A stretch of DNA of 11,348 bases, taken from contig JAOXYC010210239.1 of assembly GCA_028565715.1 (NCBI GenBank), positions 1-11,348 of the forward strand, in the 5' to 3' direction. Source of the stretch: Phoronis pallida. Its lineage: Eukaryota > Phoronida > Phoronidae. Under the pieces are notes generated by a model. The model was not told the origin of the DNA and made no database searches. It saw nothing but the letters and a program-made list of their open reading frames with translations. The position numbers were made by a program, and so were the translations under genes. The stretch's first letter is position 1. Each line of letters starts with the position of its first letter. Positions 7,401 through 11,348 of this stretch are shown one piece after another.

Positions 7401-7580
7401 ATATAAATAACTAATTATTCAGTATAAACAACTAATTGTTCAAACTTTTTTTCAGACTTAAACAAAAGGAGAAGTATGTTCTCAGCGACACCTGGTGCCA
7501 ATAATCCATTCCGTAACCCGAACCCAGTGCTGGCTGCTGTGCGGCGGCAGGACATAGCCAGTCAGAGCGGGCGCTGGTGA
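1301..7580 (+). CDS. BICC1: Bicaudal-C (BICC1/BicC) ortholog, C-terminal part, ten exons
   Basis: Gene-level entry: the CDS is the join of the ten exons listed below, 477 complete codons plus stop, and it is 5'-partial because the KH-domain exons lie upstream of the window. Bicaudal-C proteins are cytoplasmic RNA-binding translational regulators; in the known family, N-terminal KH domains bind target mRNAs, the protein recruits the CCR4-NOT deadenylase, and the C-terminal SAM domain self-polymerises into cytoplasmic foci and contacts ANKS partners. Seen here: a Ser/Pro-rich linker of about 190 residues, a conserved block with EQKKLLASKA, QKKPVGETR and GLGFSKSMP, a second variable linker, and a SAM domain of about 65 residues with SKLGLGKY, DLFQQQE, FLTLTDQDLKELGIS and FGARRKML. 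The tail ends DIASQSGRW. All nine introns in the window are GT-AG and every junction phase agrees, so the gene looks intact. The assignment rests on motif recognition from memory, not a database search. Confidence 0.95.
1433..1939 (+). other. Intron A-B
   Basis: A 507-base GT-AG intron. Apart from the tRNA-derived relic at 1616-1687 I see only AT-rich sequence. The polypyrimidine tract before the acceptor is short (cattttcccc). Confidence 0.8.
1616..1687 (+). repeat. tRNA-derived relic (SINE head or tRNA pseudogene)
   Basis: Bases 1626-1680 fold as a tRNA from D-arm to T-arm: a box A-like tcagttggtagagc; an anticodon stem cttgc/gcaag (1641-1645, 1653-1657) with loop ctagaat, formally anticodon AGA; and a T-arm atggg-ttcgatt-cccat (1664-1680) containing box B ggttcgattcc. 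The 3' acceptor strand gacgggt has no partner on the 5' side, where the sequence is T-rich, so this is not a working tRNA. A run of six T at 1694-1699 could act as a Pol III terminator. It sits in the intron between exons A and B. Most likely a 5'-damaged tRNA-derived SINE or tRNA pseudogene. Confidence 0.7.
1940..2092 (+). CDS. BICC1: BICC1 exon B, linker
   Basis: Acceptor cccccag-type site ending at 1939 (ttttccccag) and donor gtattg at 2093. The split codon a|gt gives Ser, then LYSPMMLLSPVTTVHS, TPYEQLVYTNCNGVN, KDFNQNDPHMKLTLQPSNS. No known domain; it continues the unstructured linker between the KH and SAM domains. The length of 153 bases is a multiple of three with the same phase at both ends as exons A and C. 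The donor gtattg is less than ideal, but frame continuity with exon C supports it. Confidence 0.85.
2127..2435. repeat. Foldback/MITE with TTAA flanks, copy 2
   Basis: A second copy of the element at 861-1179, in the intron between exons B and C. It starts TTAA-AGATACTGTCTCCTCG and ends GAGGAGACAGTATCT-TTAA. It shares internal stretches such as gtcctttgatgaatataa, gcatctgagtaaaaaaattc, ggggtgatttgagagc and acacaaaatttctagttgat. It is a near-complete foldback whose centre is ctactct-ca-agagtag (about 2263-2280). The left arm lacks about 30 bases that copy 1 has near its end, while copy 1 lacks a different block in its right arm. Flanks outside TTAA differ from copy 1, as expected for independent insertions. 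Confidence 0.85.
2764..2946 (+). CDS. BICC1: BICC1 exon C, Ser/Pro/Thr-rich linker
   Basis: A long T-run and ttacag precede the exon, and a strong gtaagt donor follows at 2947. The split codon g|tg gives Val, then ITAPSTVQLTEAPRLIS, QNSNTPSPIDLISST, ANVMTSPTIRPPSCMMPP, SRRTPPMMDE. Several Ser/Thr-Pro pairs (TPSP, TSPT, RRTPP) make proline-directed phosphorylation possible, which is inference only. The length of 183 bases is a multiple of three and the phases match at both ends, so A, B and C form a run of three symmetric exons. Confidence 0.88.
2947..3383 (+). other. Intron C-D, nothing further seen
   Basis: A 437-base GT-AG intron with a strong gtaagt donor and a good T-rich acceptor. AT-rich throughout; no repeat, RNA or open frame of note on either strand. 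Confidence 0.8.
3384..3546 (+). CDS. BICC1: BICC1 exon D, linker
   Basis: Acceptor ttttttccag ends at 3383, and the donor gtaagg begins at 3547, inside what looks like cag|taagg; only the cut before gt at 3547 keeps the frame. The split codon a|tg gives Met, followed by EVHTVRSGSTYVNVVVPK, NRSPSSSGGSVDLKGLNK, PQSPLIMLEHDVRNLPF. The last two bases, ca, join the first base of exon E to give Gln. The moderately hydrophobic YVNVVVPK and PLIMLEHDV stretches are the least disordered parts of this linker. No named domain. Confidence 0.87.
3603..3795. repeat. Candidate MITE with imperfect terminal inverted repeats
   Basis: The left end atactctcatatcac (3603-3617) and the right end gtgatatgagtctat (3781-3795) are reverse complements at 13 of 15 positions. 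TA at both ends would fit a TA target duplication. Inward, ttgcatccagaaag (left) pairs loosely with ttctgaaggcaa (right), suggesting an eroded longer inverted repeat. The segment also contains two catgcgcaa words (around 3622 and 3720) and is less AT-rich than the surrounding intron D-E. No coding capacity. The family is unknown. Confidence 0.45.
3796..4124 (+). other. Remainder of intron D-E
   Basis: The intron tail to the acceptor at 4124. It includes a moderately GC-richer stretch (about 3820-3975) that may be an unrecognised repeat, and the perfect 14-base palindrome CCCTGTTAACAGGG at 3945-3958. No exon or RNA gene is seen. Confidence 0.5.
4125..4288 (+). CDS. BICC1: BICC1 exon E, acidic/Ser and Pro-rich linker into the conserved block
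   Basis: Acceptor aattgcag ends at 4124. The donor gtttga at 4289 is poor but gives the only frame that joins exon F. Residues run NGDRQSSESGGESDSSEKR, APGTDRPKPPPGFPSQPA, NPPIDFNYEQKKLLASK. The DFNYEQKKLLASK end is one of the most conserved BICC1 linker motifs by recall (vertebrates have an EQKKLLATKA-like sequence). An overlapping open frame starting at the ATG at 4112 is a shadow. If this intron were retained, the frame would stop at 4339-4341, before the SAM domain. Confidence 0.9.
4289..4833 (+). other. Intron E-F with a small hairpin
   Basis: A 545-base GT-AG intron with the weak donor gtttga. Several short open frames cross it on both strands (4257-4602), but none has recognisable motifs. 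A short inverted repeat, aatgttgtttgctc (4619-4632) against gagcacaacatt (4668-4679), could form a stem with a loop of about 35 bases. Nothing else is supported. Confidence 0.6.
4834..4988 (+). CDS. BICC1: BICC1 exon F, conserved GLGFSKSMP block
   Basis: Acceptor tatttgcag ends at 4833 and donor gtataa begins at 4989. The split codon g|ca gives Ala, then IQKKPVGETRNPTDYWAGL, GFSKSMPDTVIRDRLKQNN, VRYKGPTMTTTYE. The block QKKPVGET, NPTDYWAGLGFSKSMP and PTMTTTYE is the strongest family signature outside the SAM domain; vertebrate BICC1 has an almost identical WSGLGFSKSMP and KPTMTTTYE arrangement by recall. The block's molecular role is not established to my knowledge. The exon ends in phase 0. 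Confidence 0.95.
4989..5402 (+). other. Intron F-G with a possible dispersed repeat
   Basis: A 414-base GT-AG intron. Bases about 5098-5200 stand out as GC-richer and complex (ctgggtaccaggctagg, gaggagctactacttccc, agagagttgggattg), flanked by AT-rich intron. This block looks like part of a dispersed, SINE-like repeat, but I cannot name it and it has no clear Pol III boxes. No coding potential. Confidence 0.35.
5403..5526 (+). CDS. BICC1: BICC1 exon G, variable acidic linker
   Basis: Acceptor ttattcctag ends at 5402. The donor gtaggt begins at 5527; a second gt at 5531 would shift the frame relative to exon H and is rejected. Residues run TTLEEEDSVDRDPWKNSNK, LSTVIPPQQDSDYTVQPPAL, NS. This is the fast-evolving linker between the conserved block and the SAM domain, with an acidic start and a Pro/Gln-rich end. 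The last base, t, joins tc of exon H to give Phe. Confidence 0.85.
5527..6133 (+). other. Intron G-H
   Basis: A 607-base GT-AG intron hosting the minus-strand tRNA-Ala-like relic and its GC-richer surroundings (about 5640-5900). The last 230 bases before the acceptor are AT-rich with nothing notable. Confidence 0.75.
5748..5826 (-). repeat. tRNA-Ala-like SINE head, minus strand
   Basis: Read on the minus strand from 5826: gctcgtggcttactagtggc, then a segment like the anticodon arm of tRNA-Ala (ctgcgccttgcatgcgag, formal anticodon TGC), then aggttcgcagttcgaacac. Box A-like TGGCTTACTAG is at 5807-5817 and box B-like GCAGTTCGAAC at 5763-5773, at normal spacing. The D-arm is degraded (tagtggcaag) and the acceptor ends do not pair well, so this is not a working tRNA. 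The GC-richer sequence on both sides (about 5640-5750 and 5827-5880, with a gatggcgctcacagg-like word) may be the rest of a SINE. It lies in intron G-H, antisense to the gene. Confidence 0.55.
6134..6270 (+). CDS. BICC1: BICC1 exon H, first half of SAM domain
   Basis: Acceptor atcttacag ends at 6133. The donor gttggt at 6271 is weak, but the next exon continues the SAM domain exactly. Residues run TGLGLNGSSLVDSGSKSI, WSSKSDLCEIFSKLGLGKY, SDLFQQQE. The SAM domain begins about at SKSDLCEIF, with helix 1 (LCEIFSKLG), the GLGKYSDLF turn and helix 2 (DLFQQQE). SAM domains of Bicaudal-C proteins self-polymerise. Reading through the weak donor gives 32 more codons and a stop at 6364-6366, which would cut the domain in half. 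Confidence 0.95.
6405..6712. repeat. MITE with 18-bp perfect terminal inverted repeats
   Basis: Left end gtaaattctctaatagtt (6405-6422) and right end aactattagagaatttac (6695-6712) are exact reverse complements. Both ends contain TA immediately outside aattctctaatagtt, which fits a TA target-site duplication and a Tc1/mariner-type origin. The left end also has a partial second copy of the terminal word (gctctaatagttc, 6428-6440). The inner 270 bases have no open frame of note, so the element is non-autonomous. It lies in intron H-I inside the SAM-coding part of the gene. Confidence 0.65.
6784..6924. repeat. Compact foldback element with nested palindromes
   Basis: The left arm (6784 to about 6833: cggttacacggtcac...gggtggagatttcgcccgg...agcaacttgc) is nearly the reverse complement of the right arm (about 6874-6924: gcaagttgctccgggcgaaat...ccaccc...gtgaccgtgtaaccg), so the 141-base segment can fold into one long hairpin of about 50 pairs. 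A third copy of cggttacacggtca starts at 6850 inside the loop. cccggagcaa-g-ttgctccggg (6869-6889) is a further near-perfect palindrome. It is clearly GC-richer than the host intron. Target duplications are unclear. It lies 71 bases after the MITE at 6405-6712. Confidence 0.8.
6977..7076 (+). CDS. BICC1: BICC1 exon I, second half of SAM domain
   Basis: A T-rich tract and ttaacag precede the exon, and the donor gtaata at 7077 follows. Residues run IDLSTFLTLTDQDLKELGI and STFGARRKMLIAIT. This covers the mid-loop and end-helix portion of the SAM domain: FLTLTDQDLKELGI is the acidic mid-loop side, and FGARRKMLIAI is the basic end helix. In the known family these two faces bind head to tail to form polymers, and both charged patches are kept here. 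It is almost identical to vertebrate BICC1 by recall, and is the most diagnostic exon in the window. Confidence 0.97.
7077..7455 (+). other. Intron I-J
   Basis: A 379-base GT-AG intron. After the TAA microsatellite it is AT-rich. A weak inverted pair (cttgaac/gttcaag, about 7226-7260) is the only other structure, and I do not regard it as a real element. Confidence 0.8.
7078..7100 (+). repeat. (TAA)n microsatellite abutting a splice donor
   Basis: About 7.7 tandem TAA units starting at the second base of the exon I donor (g-taa-taa-...). The first repeat unit therefore supplies the donor bases +2 to +4. Confidence 0.95.
7456..7580 (+). CDS. BICC1: BICC1 exon J, terminal coding exon
   Basis: Acceptor ctttttttcag ends at 7455. 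The split codon g|ac gives Asp, then LNKRRSMFSATPGANNPF, RNPNPVLAAVRRQDIASQ, SGRW and TGA at 7578-7580. The first residues (DLNKRR) finish the last helix of the SAM domain. The remaining tail of about 35 residues is basic and variable until the final DIASQSGRW, which matches the DIASxSGRW end I recall for vertebrate BICC1. That terminal match makes this the true C terminus rather than a premature stop. The 3' UTR starts immediately after. Confidence 0.93.
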
Positions 7581-8364
7581 AACTCAGTGACCTTGACAAA
7601 AATCTAGGATTTCAGTGGATCGTCTAGTTCCTATAGTTAGAAGCTTTCCGAAACCCAATATATTTTGCTGTTTTTTCTATAATGTGAATGCAAGTCAATG
7701 GATTTCTACAGTGGAATGAATATTGGAAGTTCTAAAATATTGTGCAGTCATTCAAAATGGCTGACAAGCTCGTGTCTAGACACAGTGAGAATATGTGGTG
7801 TGGTGAGGCAATGACACTGTTATGTGACTGCAAGTGTCTGTGATTGATCATCAACTACGTGTGTGATATAAAGTCAAGCTGTGCAGTGCTGAATATGCAT
7901 AATCAACTTGAAAGGAACGAATGGAGGGGAACCATTTGATAAAGAAATTGCAACAAATTCAAAATATTTCAATACATTCACTTGATTTGTATTGAAAACT
8001 TTTTTGAACTTTTTTAACCTGTTTATAGACAAATCATTCTGATCCGTCCTTGAGAAAAGATATTTTTCACAAATGATAATCACTATGCAAAGTTAGATGC
8101 TCAGCTTTTTAGTAGCTTTTGACTAAATTTTGAGGCTTTTCACCGCATCTCAAAACGTAAGCAGGGTGTTTGCTTGCTCTGTGTGCTCTTTTTTCAATCA
8201 TGTAGTTTTAAATGAATAATTTAAAAATGCTTCAGTCTTGGAAAATATAATAAAATGTGTATCTGAAATTTATTGTAGCTATTCGGTCCACTTGCAAAGT
8301 TGGAACTTTTCGAGTACCGTTAAAAAACTGAAACCTATAGATTTGCCAGAAGTGCATCAACATC
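7581..8364 (+). other. Proximal 3' UTR of the BICC1 ortholog
   Basis: Non-coding sequence directly after the TGA. It is AT-rich with no exon or open frame of interest; the minus-strand frame at 7874-8083 has no motif. The first AATAAA after the stop is at 8249-8254, giving a shortest 3' UTR of about 690 bases if used. Confidence 0.7.
8249..8254 (+). terminator. Candidate poly(A) signal, proximal
   Basis: The first AATAAA downstream of the stop codon, followed by a GT-containing stretch (atgtgtatctg) and T-rich sequence. Use is inferred; RNA data would be needed to choose between this and the distal signals. Confidence 0.4.
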
Positions 8365-8536
8365 GGCCCTCTGTGGAGCCTTTATTCTGATTGGTTAATA
8401 TCACCTAGTCACATGTTTGTCCCTTGTGCAACCATTTTGTTAACATTGTCTAGTCGTTTTTGTTCAGTTCCCAATCATGTATTATAGTCTGCTATTTTAT
8501 TGCAATTGACCAATCAGAAAAAGGTTCAGAAGGGCC
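8365..8536. repeat. Candidate MITE with CCAAT-containing terminal repeats
   Basis: The left end ggccctctg...cctttattctgattggttaat (8365-8395) matches the reverse complement of the right end (attgaccaatcagaaa...ggttcagaagggcc, 8504-8536) with a few indels. The strongest core is ctgattggt/accaatcag. The element is about 172 bases, with no coding capacity and no obvious target duplication. It lies in the 3' UTR or just downstream of the gene, and its ends carry inverted CCAAT boxes, probably by coincidence. Confidence 0.5.
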
Positions 8537-8784
8537 TACTTAAATATAGTCTTTTCATTGGACACTTGGTTATAAATTATAAAACTTATCTTCTTGTTAA
8601 ACATATTTTTGAAAAGATCCTTTTATCTCGATGTTTTGTGCATGTTTTAAAACTGTATAAAGATGTGCTTAAGTATCTATGCAGTATATCGTAGTTTGAT
8701 ATCTTTTTATTCCTCTTTTTCAACTTAATTTACTATTTTGTTTATATTCTTGTGTACACATAAATGCTGATATGGAAACTGCTT

Positions 8785-9092
8785 AAGATCAAGGCATAAG
8801 ATCAAAAACAGGTCACACCAAGCTGCTGGGTCAAACACATAGAACACGATCTTCATCAACCAATCCCAGCTCATCGAATTGTGATGGTGAAAATTCCTGG
8901 CCATCAAACATGTTGTTGAGCATAACACCTTTGTTTATATCCACATTTTATTCACTTCAGTTCCCGAATCGTGTCAAATATTGGGTTCATGCATGGTGTT
9001 TGAAAGAAGGTTACTAAAATGCTATCTTAATAAGCAATTGTTCATGTTTGATATGGCGTGCCTTGTGACCAGTTTTGATCTTGTGCCTTGTT
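8785..9092. repeat. Candidate foldback element, about 300 bases
   Basis: The left arm caaggcataagatcaaaaac-aggtcaca (about 8790-8818) pairs with the right arm tgtgaccagttttgatcttgtgccttg (about 9064-9090) with few mismatches. Pairing continues weakly inward (gtcaaacacatagaac, 8829-8844, against gttcatgtttgatat, 9040-9054). The middle has no coding potential. The ends and target duplication are not clear, so this may be an eroded MITE. Confidence 0.5.
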
Positions 9093-9106
9093 AATGGTTT
9101 TAACTT

Positions 9107-9114
9107 TGTAAATA
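9107..9114 (+). promoter_or_regulatory. Possible Pumilio response element
   Basis: TGTAAATA fits the Pumilio consensus UGUANAUA. It would matter only if the transcript extends past 9114, i.e. if a poly(A) signal at or beyond 9817 is used. One match to an eight-base motif is expected by chance in AT-rich sequence of this size, so support is weak. Confidence 0.2.
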
Positions 9115-9477
9115 TTTGATTAGTATTTTGTTAAAGCCACAATCGCTGATTTATGATATTTTGCTGGTTTATGAAACCAAAAAATAAGGAACAGTAATTA
9201 TGATGTTAGTGTTGATTTTAAGTTGATATGGAGCCAGAATTGTGTGATATCGGCCTGTGGCCTGTGGCATGGTCCGCATGGGGTTGTGTTTTGAAGTAGG
9301 GCCCTTTTCCCAAAATATCAGATAGAAGCTTTCAAGACAAGTTGAACGCAATAACACTTTTGAAGAAATTGAAAATCATTTTGTGAAATACAATTATAGT
9401 AAAGATGTAATAGTTTTAAAAGATTATTATGTTTTGCTATATTTCTACCATTCAATGAAAAAATGCTTTTATCACAT

Positions 9478-9589
9478 TTACCTAAGATGTTTTCGAGGAG
9501 GTGCCCTTATTGCGGTGATTGTAGCAATTTTTCTGTCTCAAACATAAGAAGGCAATCACCTAACCAAAGGATAAAACATCGTATGTAAG
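9478..9589. repeat. Weak short inverted repeat (possible eroded MITE)
   Basis: ttacctaagatgtttt (about 9479-9494) and aaaacatcgtatgtaa (about 9574-9589) are reverse complements at 13 of 16 positions, with a further inner pair ggtgattg/caatcacc. The segment is about 112 bases. No target duplication is evident. Confidence 0.3.
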
Positions 9590-9816
9590 GTTTGTGTAGG
9601 TAGTATTCCTATGGTGTTCTAGTGCCATCTTTGAGAATAGCTGGTTCATTTTATGTTTGAGGGGGCAGATTTCTACTCTTGAGTAAATGTTATCTTGTAA
9701 AATATTTTTTATGAAATTTGTGATGCCAATCAGAGTTATAATTCGTATGTATATTTGTTATAGCAGTGAGGTGTTGCAAACCAAAGAGTTATATAAAAAC
9801 AAATTTATGCATGAAT

Positions 9817-9822
9817 AATAAA
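9817..9822 (+). terminator. Candidate poly(A) signal, middle
   Basis: AATAAA with a strong T/GT-rich region about 40-65 bases downstream (ttgtctttttattatg). If used, the 3' UTR would be about 2.25 kb and include the elements at 8365-8536 and about 8791-9090. Confidence 0.4.
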
Positions 9823-10370
9823 ATAGAAAAATCTTTGCAATGTAAGAAAAAAGAAATTGTCTTTTTATTATGTTTTATTTAAACTATGATAGAAACAAGA
9901 GTAATGAAGACTTGTTATTATGCCGGTTTTAAAGAAAGCTGATCATTTTATCGTGTTTTGTCAAATCAGCGAAAATGACAATCACATGCAGTTGAAAATG
10001 AAAGGTTTATTACTGTTCATATAAAGTCACACATGTTGAAGAAGTGTTCTATTCCAGATGTTCTAGAAAGCTATCAGATTCTCACACATGCAATCAGTTA
10101 CTTGACATGTTCGTCACACCCTTAAACTGTAAACAGGGGTTAGAGTGACTGATACAATGTTTGGGAGTCTGAAAGTTTTGTATTTTAATATTGCAATCAT
10201 TTATAAATCCTAGTCTTTTTAGTAAGCTTGATTCTGCAAAAGAATTATAATTTATATTGAAAGTAATTGAACACAATTTTAAATGTGCACTTTTTGAGGA
10301 TAAAACTTGTCATTGCTAAATTGAGTTTTTTATTTCACAAATAGTTGAATGTGTAATAAAAAATTCACAT

Positions 10371-10451
10371 TTTGACCAGGACTTGCACCTAGGACCACCC
10401 ACTTTCTGTGTAGCAACCTGTCTGAGTTCCTAGGCTCGAGTCCCAGTCAAA
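10371..10451. repeat. Short palindromic element with box B-like arms
   Basis: The left arm tttgaccaggacttgcacct-aggacc (10371-10396) and the right arm gagttcctaggctcgagtcc-cagtcaaa (10424-10451) are reverse complements with about six mismatches. On its own strand each arm ends like a tRNA T-arm: aggtgcaagtcc (minus) and aggctcgagtcc (plus). The direct word acat at 10367-10370 and 10452-10455 could be a 4-base target duplication. It lies 3' of the gene. Confidence 0.5.
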
Positions 10452-10604
10452 ACATATTAATTTCAGTACAAGCTTTGTTAGTTATGTGATGTATCAATTT
10501 TGCAATGACCAGATTTATCAATGATTTCCTGATTTAAAAGTTCTGTTAAAACTGTATATTATATGATGGCATTTGTGAATTGTACTGTGCAAGATCTGCT
10601 GAAG

Positions 10605-10610
10605 AATAAA
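10605..10610 (+). terminator. Candidate poly(A) signal, distal
   Basis: AATAAA in gaagaataaagttgcatttt, followed by T-rich sequence. Further AATAAA words occur at 10355-10360, 10911-10916 and 11195-11200, so this is one of several equal candidates in AT-rich DNA. Confidence 0.3.
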
Positions 10611-10830
10611 GTTGCATTTTGAAACATGCGTTACTTTTATTAACAAGTTACATTGTTGTTTTCTGAAAAAGCAATCACAATCATTATTGATCACATTCAT
10701 AAATCTTAGTGGGATAAATTTACTCATTTAGTCTTTTAAGATTAAAATCATCATAAGGATTTCACACCTATTTAATTCCTTTTAGGAATCGAAGACAATT
10801 TTCAAAAGTAAAAACAAGTTGAGCAGTGTC

Positions 10831-11019
10831 ATTACCGTACACACCCTGGTATGAACCTACCATCTACTTTAAGCCCACCCCCTGTTTTGATTAGATCTCA
10901 GTATTGTGCTAATAAATGTAAAAACACATGTAAAATGACGGTCGGGTATAAGCCCACTAGTTCTTTGGACGTTCTCAATCTACAAGCCCATTGGCTTATA
11001 CCAGGGTGTGTACGGTAAT
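10831..11019. repeat. MITE with 22-bp perfect terminal inverted repeats, TA-flanked
   Basis: The left end 10831-10852 (attaccgtacacaccctggt...) is the exact reverse complement of the right end 10998-11019 (...accagggtgtgtacggtaat). The TA dinucleotides at 10833-10834 and 11016-11017 fit a TA target-site duplication around an element starting CCGTACACACCCTGG, typical of Tc1/mariner-type MITEs. Internal words repeat the subterminal sequence (gggtataagccca near 10944, ggcttata near 10993, aagccca near 10871 and 10985). No coding capacity. Confidence 0.8.
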
Positions 11020-11348
11020 TGTGGGATTTTGGGAATAGCCAGCATTTTCATTCTCCAGAGATTTTGCCACTAGAATAGAAAAGGGGTTTCATTAAAGCCT
11101 TCTGATCTCAGTGACACAATTTATTTACAGGTTGCTAAAGAGGAACCATTAACTTACCATCGCAGAGTTTTTAACCATTCAGACATTTTGTATAAATAAA
11201 AAACATGGCTGTGTATGCTATTTACCACTTTGCATCGAGTCTTTTCGTAGTCCCGGAAAAGTTTTATATTTATTTCGGACAAACCTTGAAAAAGTTCACG
11301 AAATGCCATGCATTTTGGTTGAGGTGGTGGTGTAGTTAAAACTAGATA
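11020..11348. other. Downstream sequence, nothing recognised
   Basis: AT-rich, with one AATAAA at 11195-11200. I see no exon, RNA gene or open frame of note on either strand, and no start of a neighbouring gene. Confidence 0.6.

Noticed and set aside
8500-9357. Open frames at 8500-8694 (plus), 8725-8928 (minus) and 9169-9357 (minus)
   Set aside because: Short, low-complexity, no domain, and they overlap inverted-repeat elements or UTR; expected by chance in this composition.
1-11348. CRISPR array, prokaryotic operon, or defence system
   Set aside because: No spaced direct repeats and no bacterial gene layout; introns and the Bicaudal-C gene show animal nuclear DNA.
1-11348. Coding parts of transposons or endogenous viruses
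   Set aside because: No transposase, reverse transcriptase, integrase or capsid motif is seen in any frame; the elements present are non-coding.

Overview
This is a piece of an animal (metazoan) nuclear genome. It is AT-rich, its coding sequence is broken into ten short exons with GT-AG introns of about 380-700 bases, and it contains SINE-like tRNA relics and many short inverted-repeat elements. The spliced exons read as the C-terminal part of one plus-strand gene, an ortholog of Bicaudal-C (BICC1/BicC), the KH- and SAM-domain RNA-binding translational regulator. The protein is close to vertebrate BICC1 in two blocks (the EQKKLLASKA...GLGFSKSMP block and the SAM domain) and diverges elsewhere. 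This fits a bilaterian invertebrate; a mollusc or other lophotrochozoan is a guess that the sequence cannot confirm.

Layout. Bases 1-1300 are the end of an upstream intron and carry one TTAA-flanked foldback element (861-1179). Ten coding exons follow: 1301-1432, 1940-2092, 2764-2946, 3384-3546, 4125-4288, 4834-4988, 5403-5526, 6134-6270, 6977-7076 and 7456-7580. Every junction keeps the reading frame. Together they give 1,436 coding bases: 477 complete codons plus the stop, and the last two bases of one codon split with an exon upstream of the window. The N-terminal KH domains lie upstream of the window. What is present is the low-complexity Ser/Pro-rich linker, a conserved linker motif, the SAM domain (three exons) and a short C-terminal tail ending in SGRW at the TGA at 7578-7580.

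Bases 7581-11348 hold the 3' UTR and then downstream sequence. No further gene is recognisable there. Several AATAAA signals are present, so the transcript end cannot be fixed by eye.

The most notable non-coding property is the density of small non-autonomous elements. About nine inverted-repeat candidates (MITE or foldback type, from at least four unrelated families) and two tRNA-derived relics lie in 11 kb, all in introns or 3' of the stop. No transposase or other mobile-element protein is encoded. I see no new gene system here. The items most worth checking are the paired TTAA foldbacks that flank two symmetric exons, and the family assignment of the other elements.
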